Positions 43,565-53,019 of a DNA stretch of 64,000 nt are shown piece after piece. Position 1 is the first letter of the stretch. Each line of letters begins with the position of its first letter. Location of the stretch: the NCBI GenBank assembly GCA_002299895.1, contig DBOC01000015.1:122341-186340 (forward strand). Direction: 5' to 3'. Both the position numbers and the translations under genes were made by a program. This DNA comes from Sphingomonadales bacterium UBA656. GTDB lineage: Bacteria > Pseudomonadota > Alphaproteobacteria > Sphingomonadales > Sphingomonadaceae. A model generated the notes under the pieces. It worked only from the letters and a program-made list of their open reading frames with translations, was not told the origin of the DNA and made no database searches.

Positions 43565-44866
43565 ATGAGCACGCAACTGATCAATAAACTTCGTAGCCTC
43601 GTCAACGACGGTGGCTTGTCACGGTCCGGCTTAGCCCGCGCTGCTGGCCTACATGCCAACACTTTGCGCGACTTGGATGAGCCGGGCTGGAATCCGACAG
43701 CCGAAACATTGCGTAAACTGGAGAGCTATTTGTTTACCAATGACGAGACGCCTGCGCTCGTGCCGATTGAAGAAATCATTGAAGAGGCGCGCAACGGTCG
43801 GATGTATATTCTCGTCGATGACGAGGACAGGGAAAATGAGGGTGATCTCATCATTCCGGCGCAAATGGCGACGCCAGACGCAATCAATTTTATGGCAACG
43901 CATGGGCGAGGCCTCATCTGCCTTTCGATGACCAAAGCGCGTTGTGAACAGCTTGGCCTGACACCGATGGCGCGCGAAAACCGCGAGAGCATGCAAACCG
44001 CCTTCACGGTATCCATAGAAGCCCGTGAGGGCGTCACGACTGGCATTAGCGCCGCTGACCGTGCACGGACCATTTCCGTTGCTGTAGATGCCTCCATGGG
44101 GCCTGACGATATTGTTTCGCCCGGCCATGTCTTCCCGCTCACCGCCCGTGATGGAGGCGTTTTGGTGCGTGCGGGCCATACGGAGGCTGCCGTCGATATC
44201 AGCCGGCTTGCCGGGTTGAACCCCTCGGGTGTGATTTGTGAAATCATGAAGGACGATGGCACAATGGCGCGGATGGACGATCTCGTCGCTTTCGCCCGTA
44301 TGCATAATTTGAAAATGGGGACGATCCGGGATTTGATCGCCTATCGCCGCAAGCACGACCATTTGGTCGAAAAACGCGCGGAAATGAAGTTTAACAGCCG
44401 TTGGGGCGGTGATTGGTCGGCGATGACCTTTTACAATAAAGCCACGGGCGATGAGACCATTGCTTTGGTCAAGGGGCGCATTGATTCAGAAAAACCGACA
44501 TTGGTTCGCATGCACACCATGTCGATGTTTGTAGACGTGTTTGGCGAGGAAAACGAACGTTCAGGCCTGCTTTCGCGCTCGATGGAGGCTATTGCAGAGG
44601 AAGGCGCTGGCGTTATTGTGGTTATCAATAAGCCGATGAAGGGCATTGTGTCCCGCTTCATGCAGCTGCGCGCAGAGGGCAAGCAAGCTGGCGCCCCCGA
44701 GATAGAAGAATTGCGGGATTATGGCGGCGGCGCACAAATCCTAACCGAACTTGGCGTGCAGGACATGATATTGCTCACCAACACCCATCACACGCTGGTT
44801 GGCCTTGAAGGCTATGGCCTTTCTATTGTAGGCGAACGGCCTATTCCCGGCACCGGAGGCGAGTGA
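43565..44866 (+). CDS. ribB: DHBP synthase with N-terminal HTH and degenerate RibA domain (RibBX)
   Basis: 433 residues in three parts. Residues 1-60 look like an XRE-type helix-turn-helix (LSRSGLARAAGLHANTLRDL). About 65-265 is 3,4-dihydroxy-2-butanone-4-phosphate synthase, with DDEDRENEGDLI, the GISAADRA substrate loop and GHTEAAVD, making the four-carbon precursor of riboflavin from ribulose 5-phosphate. From about 270 the GTP cyclohydrolase II domain is degenerate: the zinc-binding cysteines are missing, as in RibBX hybrids. TGATG overlap with ribH. Confidence 0.9.
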   Translation: MSTQLINKLRSLVNDGGLSRSGLARAAGLHANTLRDLDEPGWNPTAETLRKLESYLFTNDETPALVPIEEIIEEARNGRMYILVDDEDRENEGDLIIPAQMATPDAINFMATHGRGLICLSMTKARCEQLGLTPMARENRESMQTAFTVSIEAREGVTTGISAADRARTISVAVDASMGPDDIVSPGHVFPLTARDGGVLVRAGHTEAAVDISRLAGLNPSGVICEIMKDDGTMARMDDLVAFARMHNLKMGTIRDLIAYRRKHDHLVEKRAEMKFNSRWGGDWSAMTFYNKATGDETIALVKGRIDSEKPTLVRMHTMSMFVDVFGEENERSGLLSRSMEAIAEEGAGVIVVINKPMKGIVSRFMQLRAEGKQAGAPEIEELRDYGGGAQILTELGVQDMILLTNTHHTLVGLEGYGLSIVGERPIPGTGGE

Positions 44867-45285
44867 TGGCAAAGTTTCTCATAGTTGAAGCACGTTTTTA
44901 TGACCATCTGAACGACATGCTCGTCGCTGGTGCGAAGGCGGCGTTGAAGGCCAAGGGGCATGAGGTGGAGGTTATCACCGTGCCCGGCGCGCTCGAAATT
45001 CCGGGCACAATCGCGATGGCCGCAGAGGCGCAGCAATATGATGGATTTGTTGCCATCGGCGTTGTTATTCGCGGAGAAACCTATCATTTTGAGATTGTCG
45101 CTGGCGAAAGCGCGCGCGGTATCATGGCCTTAACCATGGACGGTATCGCGATTGGCAATGGCATCTTGACCGTTGAGAACGAAGCGCAAGCCATAGTCCG
45201 CGCTGATCCTAAGCAAAAGGACAAGGGCGGGGAGGCCGCCATCGCGGCGATGGCCTTGCTAAATCTGCAAAATCGTTTCAATTGA
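44866..45285 (+). CDS. ribH: 6,7-dimethyl-8-ribityllumazine synthase
   Basis: 139-residue lumazine synthase condensing the RibB product with the pyrimidine intermediate, forming oligomeric shells. Motifs include PGALEIPG and GVVIRGETYHFEIVA with the catalytic His. The C-terminal helix ends early, giving a short version of the family. GGAGG lies seven bases before ATG 44866. Four bases separate it from mccB, so riboflavin and carboxylase genes may share a transcript. Confidence 0.95.
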   Translation: MAKFLIVEARFYDHLNDMLVAGAKAALKAKGHEVEVITVPGALEIPGTIAMAAEAQQYDGFVAIGVVIRGETYHFEIVAGESARGIMALTMDGIAIGNGILTVENEAQAIVRADPKQKDKGGEAAIAAMALLNLQNRFN

Positions 45286-45289
45286 AACG

Positions 45290-46891
45290 ATGAGCGCTCC
45301 GACTTTAACGACACAGATCAACACAGACTCCGAAGAGTTTAAGACGCGCAGTGCCCACAATAGTGCACTGCGCGATGAACTATGGCGGAAAGTCGCAGAA
45401 GCCGCGCTGGGCGGTAATGAACAGTCGCGTGCCCGGCACACTTCGCGCGGTAAATTACTGCCGCGTGAACGCGTCGAACGCCTGCTGGATAGCGGTTCGC
45501 CTTTCCTAGAAATCGGCCAGCTTGCAGCATGCGACCTGTATGATAGCGAAATTCCGGGCGCAGGCCTGATCACGGGAATCGGCCGCGTTTCGGGTCGGCA
45601 GTGCATGATCGTGTGCAACGACGCGACCGTAAAAGGCGGCACTTATTACCCAATGACCGTCAAAAAACATTTGCGCGCGCAGGAAATTGCCGAGGCGAAC
45701 CACCTGCCATGCATCTATCTGGTCGACAGCGGCGGCGCGAACTTACCGCATCAGGACGAGGTCTTTCCTGATCGTGACCATTTTGGCCGTATTTTCTTCA
45801 ATCAAGCAAATATGAGCGCAAAGGGTATACCGCAAATCGCGTGCGTGATGGGCAGTTGCACCGCGGGCGGGGCTTATGTGCCCGCCATGTGCGACGAAAG
45901 TGTGATTGTTCGCAATCAGGGTACAATTTTCCTTGCTGGCCCGCCGTTGGTGAAGGCCGCGACGGGTGAGGAAATCAGCGCCGAGGATTTGGGCGGTGGC
46001 GACCTGCATGGTCGTAAATCGGGCGTGGTGGATCATGTGGCGGAAAATGACGAACATGCACTTACTATTGTGCGCGATATCATCAGCCACTTAGGTCCAA
46101 TCCGCCAACCCAACATCGATTTAAAAGAACCATGTCCGCCAAAATTCGACCCCGAAGAGCTCTATGGTGTCATCCCCGATGACGTGCGTGCGCCTTATGA
46201 CGTCCATGAAGTCATTGCCCGTTTAGTCGATGGCAGTGAATTTCATGAGTTCAAGGCGCTATATGGCACCACGCTGGTTTGCGGCTTTGCACATATTTGG
46301 GGGATGCCGGTCGCGATCCTCGCCAATAACGGCGTGTTATTCTCCGAAAGCGCGGTCAAGGGCGCGCATTTCATTGAGCTTGCCTGCCAACGGCGGATAC
46401 CGTTGCTGTTCCTGCAAAATATCAGCGGCTTCATGGTCGGCGGTAAATATGAGGCGGAGGGCATTGCCAAGCATGGCGCGAAGCTCGTCACCGCCGTTGC
46501 CACCGCGAGCGTGCCCAAGATTACCGTGCTGATCGGTGGTAGCTTTGGCGCGGGCAATTACGGCATGTGCGGCCGCGCTTATTCCCCACGCTTTCTGTTC
46601 AGCTGGCCCAATGCGCGGATTTCGGTCATGGGCGGAGAACAAGCGGCCTCCGTGCTCGCGACTGTCCACCGTGATGCCGAAAAATGGACGCCAGAAGAGG
46701 CCGAAGCTTTCAAGGCCCCGATCCGCCAGAAATATGAGGATGAGGGCAACCCTTATTACGCGACATCGCGATTGTGGGATGACGGTATCATCGATCCAGC
46801 GCAGACAAGAGACGTGCTTGGCCTAGCCTTTGCGGCCGCACTCAACGCACCCGTTGAAGAGGCATCCCGTTTCGGGGTGTTCCGGATGTGA
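45290..46891 (+). CDS. mccB: Methylcrotonoyl-CoA carboxylase, carboxyltransferase (beta) subunit
   Basis: 533-residue carboxyltransferase with N and C crotonase-like halves. LVDSGGANLPHQDEVFPDRDHFGRIF and FLQNISGFMVGGKYEAEGIAKHGAKL are typical of MccB rather than propionyl-CoA carboxylase, supporting the leucine-catabolism step 3-methylcrotonyl-CoA to 3-methylglutaconyl-CoA. Its TGA overlaps the GTG start of mccA. Confidence 0.93.
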   Translation: MSAPTLTTQINTDSEEFKTRSAHNSALRDELWRKVAEAALGGNEQSRARHTSRGKLLPRERVERLLDSGSPFLEIGQLAACDLYDSEIPGAGLITGIGRVSGRQCMIVCNDATVKGGTYYPMTVKKHLRAQEIAEANHLPCIYLVDSGGANLPHQDEVFPDRDHFGRIFFNQANMSAKGIPQIACVMGSCTAGGAYVPAMCDESVIVRNQGTIFLAGPPLVKAATGEEISAEDLGGGDLHGRKSGVVDHVAENDEHALTIVRDIISHLGPIRQPNIDLKEPCPPKFDPEELYGVIPDDVRAPYDVHEVIARLVDGSEFHEFKALYGTTLVCGFAHIWGMPVAILANNGVLFSESAVKGAHFIELACQRRIPLLFLQNISGFMVGGKYEAEGIAKHGAKLVTAVATASVPKITVLIGGSFGAGNYGMCGRAYSPRFLFSWPNARISVMGGEQAASVLATVHRDAEKWTPEEAEAFKAPIRQKYEDEGNPYYATSRLWDDGIIDPAQTRDVLGLAFAAALNAPVEEASRFGVFRM

Positions 46892-48756
46892 GCAAGATAA
46901 TCCAATCGCTCCTCATCGCCAATCGTGGCGAGATTGCTTGCCGGATTATCCGCACGGCCCGAGAAATGGGTATCCGCACAATAGCGGTCTATTCAGATGC
47001 TGATGCGGAGGCGCTGCATGTGCAAGACGCCGATGCGGCGGTGCATATCGGGGCGTCTCCTGCGCGGGAAAGCTATCTGATGGGGGAGAAGATCATCGCC
47101 GCTGCCAAGGCGACTGGCGCAGAGGCAATCCATCCCGGCTATGGCTTCCTGTCCGAAAATGCGGAATTTGCGCAGGCGGTTATCGATGCTGGCTTGATCT
47201 GGGTCGGGCCGAACCCTGCGAGCATCACCGCAATGGGGCTGAAGGATGCCGCCAAGAAATTGATGGCCGCGGCGGGTGTGCCCGTGACCCCGGGCTATAT
47301 GGGCGAAAATCAGGATCCGGCGTTTCTAGATCAACGCGCCGCCGAGATTGGATATCCGGTGCTGATTAAGGCTGTCGCGGGCGGCGGCGGTAAGGGGATG
47401 CGTAAGGTCGATGACGCAGCGGACTTCGCCGACGCGCTCGCCTCTTGCCAACGTGAGGCCAGCGCATCGTTCGGCAATGCGCATGTCCTCATTGAAAAAT
47501 ATATTCAGCGCCCGCGCCATATCGAGGTGCAGGTGTTTGGCGATACCTACGGCAATATCGTTCATCTGTTTGAACGCGACTGCTCATTGCAGCGTCGTCA
47601 CCAGAAGGTGATAGAAGAAGCCCCTGCGCCGGGCATGGACGACGCAACCCGCGAACAGCTGTGCGCCGCAGCCGTCAAGGCAGCAAGAGCAGTCGATTAT
47701 GTCGGTGCGGGCACTATCGAGTTTATTGCCGATGCGTCTGAAGGACTACGCGCCGACCGCATATGGTTCATGGAAATGAACACACGGTTGCAAGTCGAAC
47801 ATCCGGTGACCGAGGAAATCACTGGCGTCGATTTGGTCGAATGGCAATTGCGCGTCGCCAGCGGTGAAGCTCTTCCCTTGCAGCAGGAGCAGTTGCGCAT
47901 CAACGGTTGGGCGATGGAAGCGCGGCTCTATGCGGAAAATCCTGCAACTGGTTTTTTGCCGTCTATTGGGTCCCTTGATCATTTGGAATTTCCCGAAGAG
48001 CTAAGGGTCGACACAGGCGTTGAACAAGGCGGAGAAGTTTCGCCTTATTACGACCCGATGATCGCCAAGCTGATCGCATGGGGCGAGACGCGCGAGGACG
48101 CCATTGACCAGTTGCGCGACGGCATTGACGGCACTGAAGTATGGCCAGTCAAAACAAATGCTGGCTTTTTGGGCCGGTTGGTCGACTTGGACGAATTTGT
48201 ACTTGGTGATGTAGATACCGGCCTTATCGCGCGGGAAGTTGACGACCTCGTCTATCCATCGGAACCAGAGCCCGAAGAGTTGTTGGAAGCCGCTGCCTTA
48301 TTATGTGCCAGCCCTGGCGAAGGGCCAGTGAGCGCCCTTTTGGGTTTCCGCCTGAATGCACCACCGCTTGCTGAGGCGCGTCTCAGGGACGATGCGGGCA
48401 ATCTTTATGTGGTCGCCTTTGATGAAATTGAGGCGGACGAACCTACGGCGGACGTGCTCGCTTTCGCCGACGGTTTTGCGCGTCGTTATGTGTTGGATGA
48501 GCCGCGGGGGTCGGGGCTGGGTGCCGCAAGTGACGGAGCCATATTGTCGCCTATGCCTGGCCGCATTATCGCGGTTGATGTCGCTGTGGGAGACACAGTG
48601 TCCAAAGGCCAGAAGCTAGTCACACTTGAGGCAATGAAGATGGAACATAGCCTGACGGCGCCGTTTGACGGTGTGGTGGCGGAATTAAATGCGGAGACTG
48701 GTGCGCAGGTGCAGGTTGAGGCGTTGTTGGTGCGTATTGCGGTGGTGGAAGTGTAA
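46888..48756 (+). CDS. mccA: Methylcrotonoyl-CoA carboxylase, biotin-carrying (alpha) subunit
   Basis: 622 residues: biotin carboxylase (ATP-grasp loop GGGGKGMRKV, catalytic region EMNTRLQVEHPVTE), a middle oligomerisation domain and a C-terminal biotinyl domain with EAMKMEHS. Starts at GTG 46888 in a GTGA overlap with mccB, giving tight stoichiometric coupling. Shares its last base with the MaoC gene (TAATG). Confidence 0.94.
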   Translation: MSKIIQSLLIANRGEIACRIIRTAREMGIRTIAVYSDADAEALHVQDADAAVHIGASPARESYLMGEKIIAAAKATGAEAIHPGYGFLSENAEFAQAVIDAGLIWVGPNPASITAMGLKDAAKKLMAAAGVPVTPGYMGENQDPAFLDQRAAEIGYPVLIKAVAGGGGKGMRKVDDAADFADALASCQREASASFGNAHVLIEKYIQRPRHIEVQVFGDTYGNIVHLFERDCSLQRRHQKVIEEAPAPGMDDATREQLCAAAVKAARAVDYVGAGTIEFIADASEGLRADRIWFMEMNTRLQVEHPVTEEITGVDLVEWQLRVASGEALPLQQEQLRINGWAMEARLYAENPATGFLPSIGSLDHLEFPEELRVDTGVEQGGEVSPYYDPMIAKLIAWGETREDAIDQLRDGIDGTEVWPVKTNAGFLGRLVDLDEFVLGDVDTGLIAREVDDLVYPSEPEPEELLEAAALLCASPGEGPVSALLGFRLNAPPLAEARLRDDAGNLYVVAFDEIEADEPTADVLAFADGFARRYVLDEPRGSGLGAASDGAILSPMPGRIIAVDVAVGDTVSKGQKLVTLEAMKMEHSLTAPFDGVVAELNAETGAQVQVEALLVRIAVVEV

Positions 48757-49202
48757 TGGCAGGCAAATTTTTCAACGAATGGCAAATCGGCGATACAATC
48801 GCCCATGAAATTCGTCGTACGGTGACAGAGACAGATAATCTGTTGTTTTCGGTCATGACGCATAACCCGCAACCACTGCATATTGACGCAGAGGCGGCGA
48901 AGGCCAGCGAATTCGGACAGATTCTGGTAAATGGGACCTTCACTTTTGCGTTGATGGTTGGGTTGTCGGTGGGGGACACAACGCTCGGCACATTGGTCGC
49001 CAATTTGGGTTATGATAAGCTCGTAATGCCGAAGCCCGTGTTCATCGGGGATACGTTGCGCGCGGAAACCGAAGTCATTGCGCTTAAGGAGAGCAAATCG
49101 CGGCCAGATGCAGGTGTTGTCACTTTTCTGCACCGATGTCTCAATCAACGTAACGAACTGGTGTGCCAAACCGAACGCGCCGCGCTGCTGAAGAAGGCTT
49201 AG
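48756..49202 (+). CDS. MaoC family dehydratase of the methylcrotonyl-CoA cluster
   Basis: 148-residue single hot-dog hydratase. The hydratase-2 motif appears as HNPQPLHID, with Asn at the position of the usual catalytic Asp of DxNPxH. Position right after mccA suggests hydration of 3-methylglutaconyl-CoA or a related methyl-branched dicarboxylic enoyl-CoA. The gene overlaps mccA by one base and is followed by a CitE-like lyase, as in the M. tuberculosis Rv2498c-Rv2502c cluster. Confidence 0.82.
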   Translation: MAGKFFNEWQIGDTIAHEIRRTVTETDNLLFSVMTHNPQPLHIDAEAAKASEFGQILVNGTFTFALMVGLSVGDTTLGTLVANLGYDKLVMPKPVFIGDTLRAETEVIALKESKSRPDAGVVTFLHRCLNQRNELVCQTERAALLKKA

Positions 49203-49238
49203 ATTGCCATAATGCGGGGCGAGGGGCATAATGCGGGC

Positions 49239-50090
49239 ATGAAACTGCGCTCCCTCCTTTTCGTCCCGGGTGACCGGCCTGATCGATTTGCCAAAGCTGC
49301 TGCAAGCGGTGCCGATGCGATTATCATTGATTTGGAAGACTCGGTTGCGTTTGATCGCAAGATGGCCGCACGCGAAGCCGCCGCGGAATATCTGTCGGGT
49401 GATCGTCCGGTACCCGTTTTCATTCGCGTTAATCCGCAGGACAGTCATCTTACCCATGACGATCTCGCTTCGGTGCTGCCTTATGTTCCAGATGCCATTA
49501 TCTTGCCCAAGGCAGAAGGCGCGCGTTCGGTAAATTGGTTGCGCGCCGAAGCTGCGGCCGTGGCCGATAGTCAAGACGGCGAGGCGCCGCCTATCTTGCC
49601 AATCGCGACCGAAACGCCGGGCGCGGTGTTTGACCTTGGCACCTTGCGTGAGGTCGCACATTATCTCGTTGGTGTAAGCTGGGGCGCGGAGGATTTACCC
49701 GCTGCGGTTGGGGCTTCGACTTCGCGTGAAGCGGATGGCCGCTACACGGCGCCATATGAAATGGCTCGTTCGCTCACGCTCTTTGCAGCCCATGCTGCGG
49801 GCGTTGCGGCCATTGATACTGTTTTCCCGAGCATACATGACGCGGCGGGATTGGCTTCCTATGTCGACCGCGCGGTGCGGGACGGGTTCACCGGCATGCT
49901 CGCCATTCACCCGTCGCAGGTTGCTACCATCAACGCTGGCTTTACGCCTTCACCGGCGCAGCTTGCTTATGCCCAATCCATCGTCGATGCCTTTGCGGCC
50001 AACCCGGGTGCGGGGGTATTGCAATTGGACGGAAAAATGATCGACGCGCCGCATTTGAAAGCGGCGCTGTCAATCTTAGCCCGCGTTTAG
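49239..50090 (+). CDS. CitE-like beta-hydroxyacyl-CoA lyase
   Basis: 283-residue HpcH/HpaI-fold lyase. LRSLLFVPGDRPDRFAKA and DAIIIDLEDSV (metal/substrate acid residues), PLP-region ILPKAEG and VSWGAEDLPAAVGA fit the stand-alone CitE-like family. Members include citramalyl-CoA and malyl-CoA lyases and M. tuberculosis Rv2498c, described as cleaving both HMG-CoA and citramalyl-CoA. Context argues for HMG-CoA-type cleavage. ATG 49239 is preferred; ATG 49212 would add nine atypical residues. Convergent 4-base overlap with acnA. Confidence 0.83.
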   Translation: MKLRSLLFVPGDRPDRFAKAAASGADAIIIDLEDSVAFDRKMAAREAAAEYLSGDRPVPVFIRVNPQDSHLTHDDLASVLPYVPDAIILPKAEGARSVNWLRAEAAAVADSQDGEAPPILPIATETPGAVFDLGTLREVAHYLVGVSWGAEDLPAAVGASTSREADGRYTAPYEMARSLTLFAAHAAGVAAIDTVFPSIHDAAGLASYVDRAVRDGFTGMLAIHPSQVATINAGFTPSPAQLAYAQSIVDAFAANPGAGVLQLDGKMIDAPHLKAALSILARV

Positions 50091-52762
50091 GCCGCTAGTT
50101 TCCGCAAAACATAATGCAAGATACCGCCATTCATGAAATATTCGACTTCGTTCGCGGTGTCGATGCGGCAGAGTGTGTCGAATTGGAACGTTGAACCGTC
50201 CTTGCGGGTGACCAAAACGGTGACCGTTTGACGTGGCTGAAGCTTTCCGACGTTGGTGATCGTGAAGCTGTCATCCGCAGATAAGCCCAAGCTATTGCGG
50301 CTTTCGCCTTCCATAAATTGGAGCGGCAATACGCCCATGCCAACCAAGTTGGAACGGTGGATACGTTCGAAGCTTTCGACGATGACGGCGCGGACGCCGA
50401 GCAGATTGGTGCCCTTTGCCGCCCAATCGCGCGACGAACCTGTGCCATATTCCTTACCGGCGATGACCACCAAAGGCGTGCCGTCGGTTTTATGCTTCAT
50501 GGCCGCGTCATAGATGGGCATGACTTCGCCTTGGTAGCTGCTCATGCCGCCTTCAATGCCGGGGACCATTTCGTTTTTGATGCGGATATTGGCAAAGGTG
50601 CCGCGCATCATGACTTCATGGTGGCCGCGGCGTGCGCCATAGCTGTTAAAGTCTGCCTTGCTCACCTGATGCTCTAACAAGAATTTACCAGCAGGGCTGT
50701 CTGCCTTGATGCTGCCGGCGGGCGAGATGTGGTCGGTGGTGATGGAATCGCCCAAGATCGCCAGCGGCTTTGCCTCGATGATGTCCATAACCGGCGCGGG
50801 CGTCATGCTCATGCCTTCAAAATAGGGCGGATTGGCGACATAAGTCGATCCGGCGCGCCATGTATAGGTGTCCGAACCTTCGACCTGTATCTTCTGCCAA
50901 TGCGCATCGCCTTCATAGACCTTGGCATAACGCGCGGTAAACATCGAACGGTCGATGTTTGCGGTCATGACGTCATGCACCTCTTGGTTGGTGGGCCAGA
51001 TATCGCGCAGATACACGTCGCTGCCATCTGTCGCTTGACCAATGGGTGTGGTGGTGAAGTCTTCGGTTACGGTGCCCTTGAGCGCATAAGCGACGACCAA
51101 AGGCGGTGATGCCAAGAAGTTTGCGCGCACATCGGGCGACACGCGGCCTTCAAAATTGCGGTTACCCGAAATGACCGAGGCAGCCACAATGTCATGGCCG
51201 TTAATCGCCGCCGAAATAGGCTCTGCCAATGGGCCTGAGTTACCGATGCAGGTGGTGCAGCCATAGCCGACCAAGTTAAAGCCAACCGCATCCAAATCGG
51301 CGGTCAATCCGGCACGATCGAGATAATCGGTGACAACTTGGCTTCCAGGCGCGAGCGAGGTCTTTACCCATGGCTTGGGACGCAAGCCAAAGGCATTGGC
51401 CTTACGCGCGACAAGGCCCGCAGCAACCAATACGCTTGGGTTCGACGTGTTGGTGCAGGAAGTAATCGCCGCAATCACAACGTCACCATCGCCAATATCA
51501 TGCGCCTTGCCTTCAACCTCGACGCGCTTGGCGCTGGCATGCTTGTACACGTTGATCAGGTCGTCATTGAACACATTGTCGACTTGGGTCAGAATGACCT
51601 TATCCTGCGGACGCTTTGGTCCCGCAAGCGAGGGCACCACCGTTGCCATATCCAATTCCAGCGTGTCGGTGAAAATCGGGTCCGCCATATCGGCATAAGC
51701 CCAAAGGCCTTGTTCCTTGGCATATGCTTCGACCAAGGCGATCTGGTCCTCATCACGGCCGGTCAGACGCAGATATTCGATGGTCTTTTCATCAATGCCA
51801 AAGAAACCACAGGTCGCGCCATATTCGGGCGCCATATTGGCCAATGTCGCACGGTCGGCAAGGCTAAGCGATGCAAGGCCGGGGCCATAATATTCGACGA
51901 AACGGCCAACCACGCCCTTGGCGCGCAGCATTTGCGTTGCGGTCAACACAAGGTCGGTCGCGGTCACGCCCTCGGCCAATGCACCGGTCAGCTTGAAGCC
52001 GACGACTTCGGGGATCAACATCGATACCGGCTGGCCCAGCATCGCGGCCTCCGCCTCAATCCCGCCAACGCCCCATCCAAGAACGCCAAGGCCGTTGATC
52101 ATCGTCGTGTGGCTGTCTGTACCCACGCAAGTGTCGGGATAGGCGATGGTCGCGCCGTCCGCGCCGGTGCTGGTCCAAACCGCCTGCGCAATATGCTCCA
52201 GATTGACCTGATGGCAAATGCCCGTGCCGGGAGGGACCGCCTTGAAATTGTTCAGCGACTTGGAACCCCATTTCAGAAAGTCATAGCGTTCGGCGTTGCG
52301 TTGATATTCGATTTCGACATTCTGTTCCGCCGCCTTGGGATGGCCGAATTCGTCGACCATGACGCTGTGGTCGATGACCAGATGCACAGGGACGAGCGGG
52401 TTGATCTTCGACGGGTCGGCCTTCAACGCGGTCATGGCATCGCGCATCGCGGCGAGGTCAACTACGCACGGCACGCCGGTAAAATCCTGCAACAAAACGC
52501 GGGCAGGGCGATATTGAATTTCGCGCTCCGACTTGGCGTCCTTTTGCCAATCGATCAACGCCTGCACATCCTCCACCGAAACGGTAAAGCCGCCATCTTC
52601 AAAACGGAGCAGATTTTCGAGCAACACCTTCATCGAAAAAGGCAGGCGCGACACATCGCCCAATTTCTCCGAAACCTTTTTGATCGAGAAATAATCCACC
52701 GTCTTGCCGCCAGCGGTCAAGGTGGAACGGGTTTGCAGGCTGTCTAATCCGATTGCGGTCAT
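50087..52762 (-). CDS. acnA: Aconitate hydratase A
   Basis: 891-residue [4Fe-4S] TCA-cycle enzyme isomerising citrate to isocitrate. Cluster cysteines lie in AAITSCTNTSNP and GYGCTTCIGNSGPL, and active-site GTGSSRDWAAKG is near the C-terminus. Start ATG 52762 (MTAIGLDSLQTRSTL) with AGGGATAG upstream; the frame runs open a further 30 codons without support. Monocistronic. Confidence 0.96.
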   Translation of the reverse strand: MTAIGLDSLQTRSTLTAGGKTVDYFSIKKVSEKLGDVSRLPFSMKVLLENLLRFEDGGFTVSVEDVQALIDWQKDAKSEREIQYRPARVLLQDFTGVPCVVDLAAMRDAMTALKADPSKINPLVPVHLVIDHSVMVDEFGHPKAAEQNVEIEYQRNAERYDFLKWGSKSLNNFKAVPPGTGICHQVNLEHIAQAVWTSTGADGATIAYPDTCVGTDSHTTMINGLGVLGWGVGGIEAEAAMLGQPVSMLIPEVVGFKLTGALAEGVTATDLVLTATQMLRAKGVVGRFVEYYGPGLASLSLADRATLANMAPEYGATCGFFGIDEKTIEYLRLTGRDEDQIALVEAYAKEQGLWAYADMADPIFTDTLELDMATVVPSLAGPKRPQDKVILTQVDNVFNDDLINVYKHASAKRVEVEGKAHDIGDGDVVIAAITSCTNTSNPSVLVAAGLVARKANAFGLRPKPWVKTSLAPGSQVVTDYLDRAGLTADLDAVGFNLVGYGCTTCIGNSGPLAEPISAAINGHDIVAASVISGNRNFEGRVSPDVRANFLASPPLVVAYALKGTVTEDFTTTPIGQATDGSDVYLRDIWPTNQEVHDVMTANIDRSMFTARYAKVYEGDAHWQKIQVEGSDTYTWRAGSTYVANPPYFEGMSMTPAPVMDIIEAKPLAILGDSITTDHISPAGSIKADSPAGKFLLEHQVSKADFNSYGARRGHHEVMMRGTFANIRIKNEMVPGIEGGMSSYQGEVMPIYDAAMKHKTDGTPLVVIAGKEYGTGSSRDWAAKGTNLLGVRAVIVESFERIHRSNLVGMGVLPLQFMEGESRNSLGLSADDSFTITNVGKLQPRQTVTVLVTRKDGSTFQFDTLCRIDTANEVEYFMNGGILHYVLRKLAA

Positions 52763-53019
52763 GGTATCACTATCCCTAAAAATTGGGGCTTTTGGCCGGA
52801 TGGGGAAGACAACGCGGGTCGCCGCTATCTGCGGCCAATAAACGCGCGTCAAACCAGCGTAAAAGCGGGAGATTCGTTTGCTGGCCGCGCCTTAGCGCGG
52901 TTGGGGTTGGGGTGCAAGGTGGGGCGGGTTTTTTGTCTTTACCCTTTTGCCGCTGCGGTCGGGCGCCCTGCAGATTGCTTTGGCTGGCTTTTAGCATTTA
53001 GCGCCGCTAAAGCGTAGGG
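52763..53019. other. 257-bp divergent spacer between acnA and crcB
   Basis: Contains a small perfect hairpin (CCGCGC-CTTA-GCGCGG, 52885-52900) and otherwise GC-rich sequence presumably holding both promoters. No fluoride-riboswitch consensus was recognised ahead of crcB, and no additional gene. Confidence 0.4.

Noticed and set aside
48486..49661. A 391-codon open frame antisense to mccA, MaoC and the lyase
   Set aside because: Spans three confidently identified genes on the other strand and shows no domain.
51338..52747. A 469-codon open frame antisense to acnA
   Set aside because: acnA is complete with all cluster cysteines; the opposite frame has no recognisable domains and its length follows from GC-rich codon bias.
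52763..53019. Fluoride riboswitch upstream of crcB
   Set aside because: I could not find the conserved GGNGAUGG start with matching pseudoknot bases; the only structure is a simple 6-bp hairpin. A covariance-model search (Infernal, crcB RNA) would settle it.
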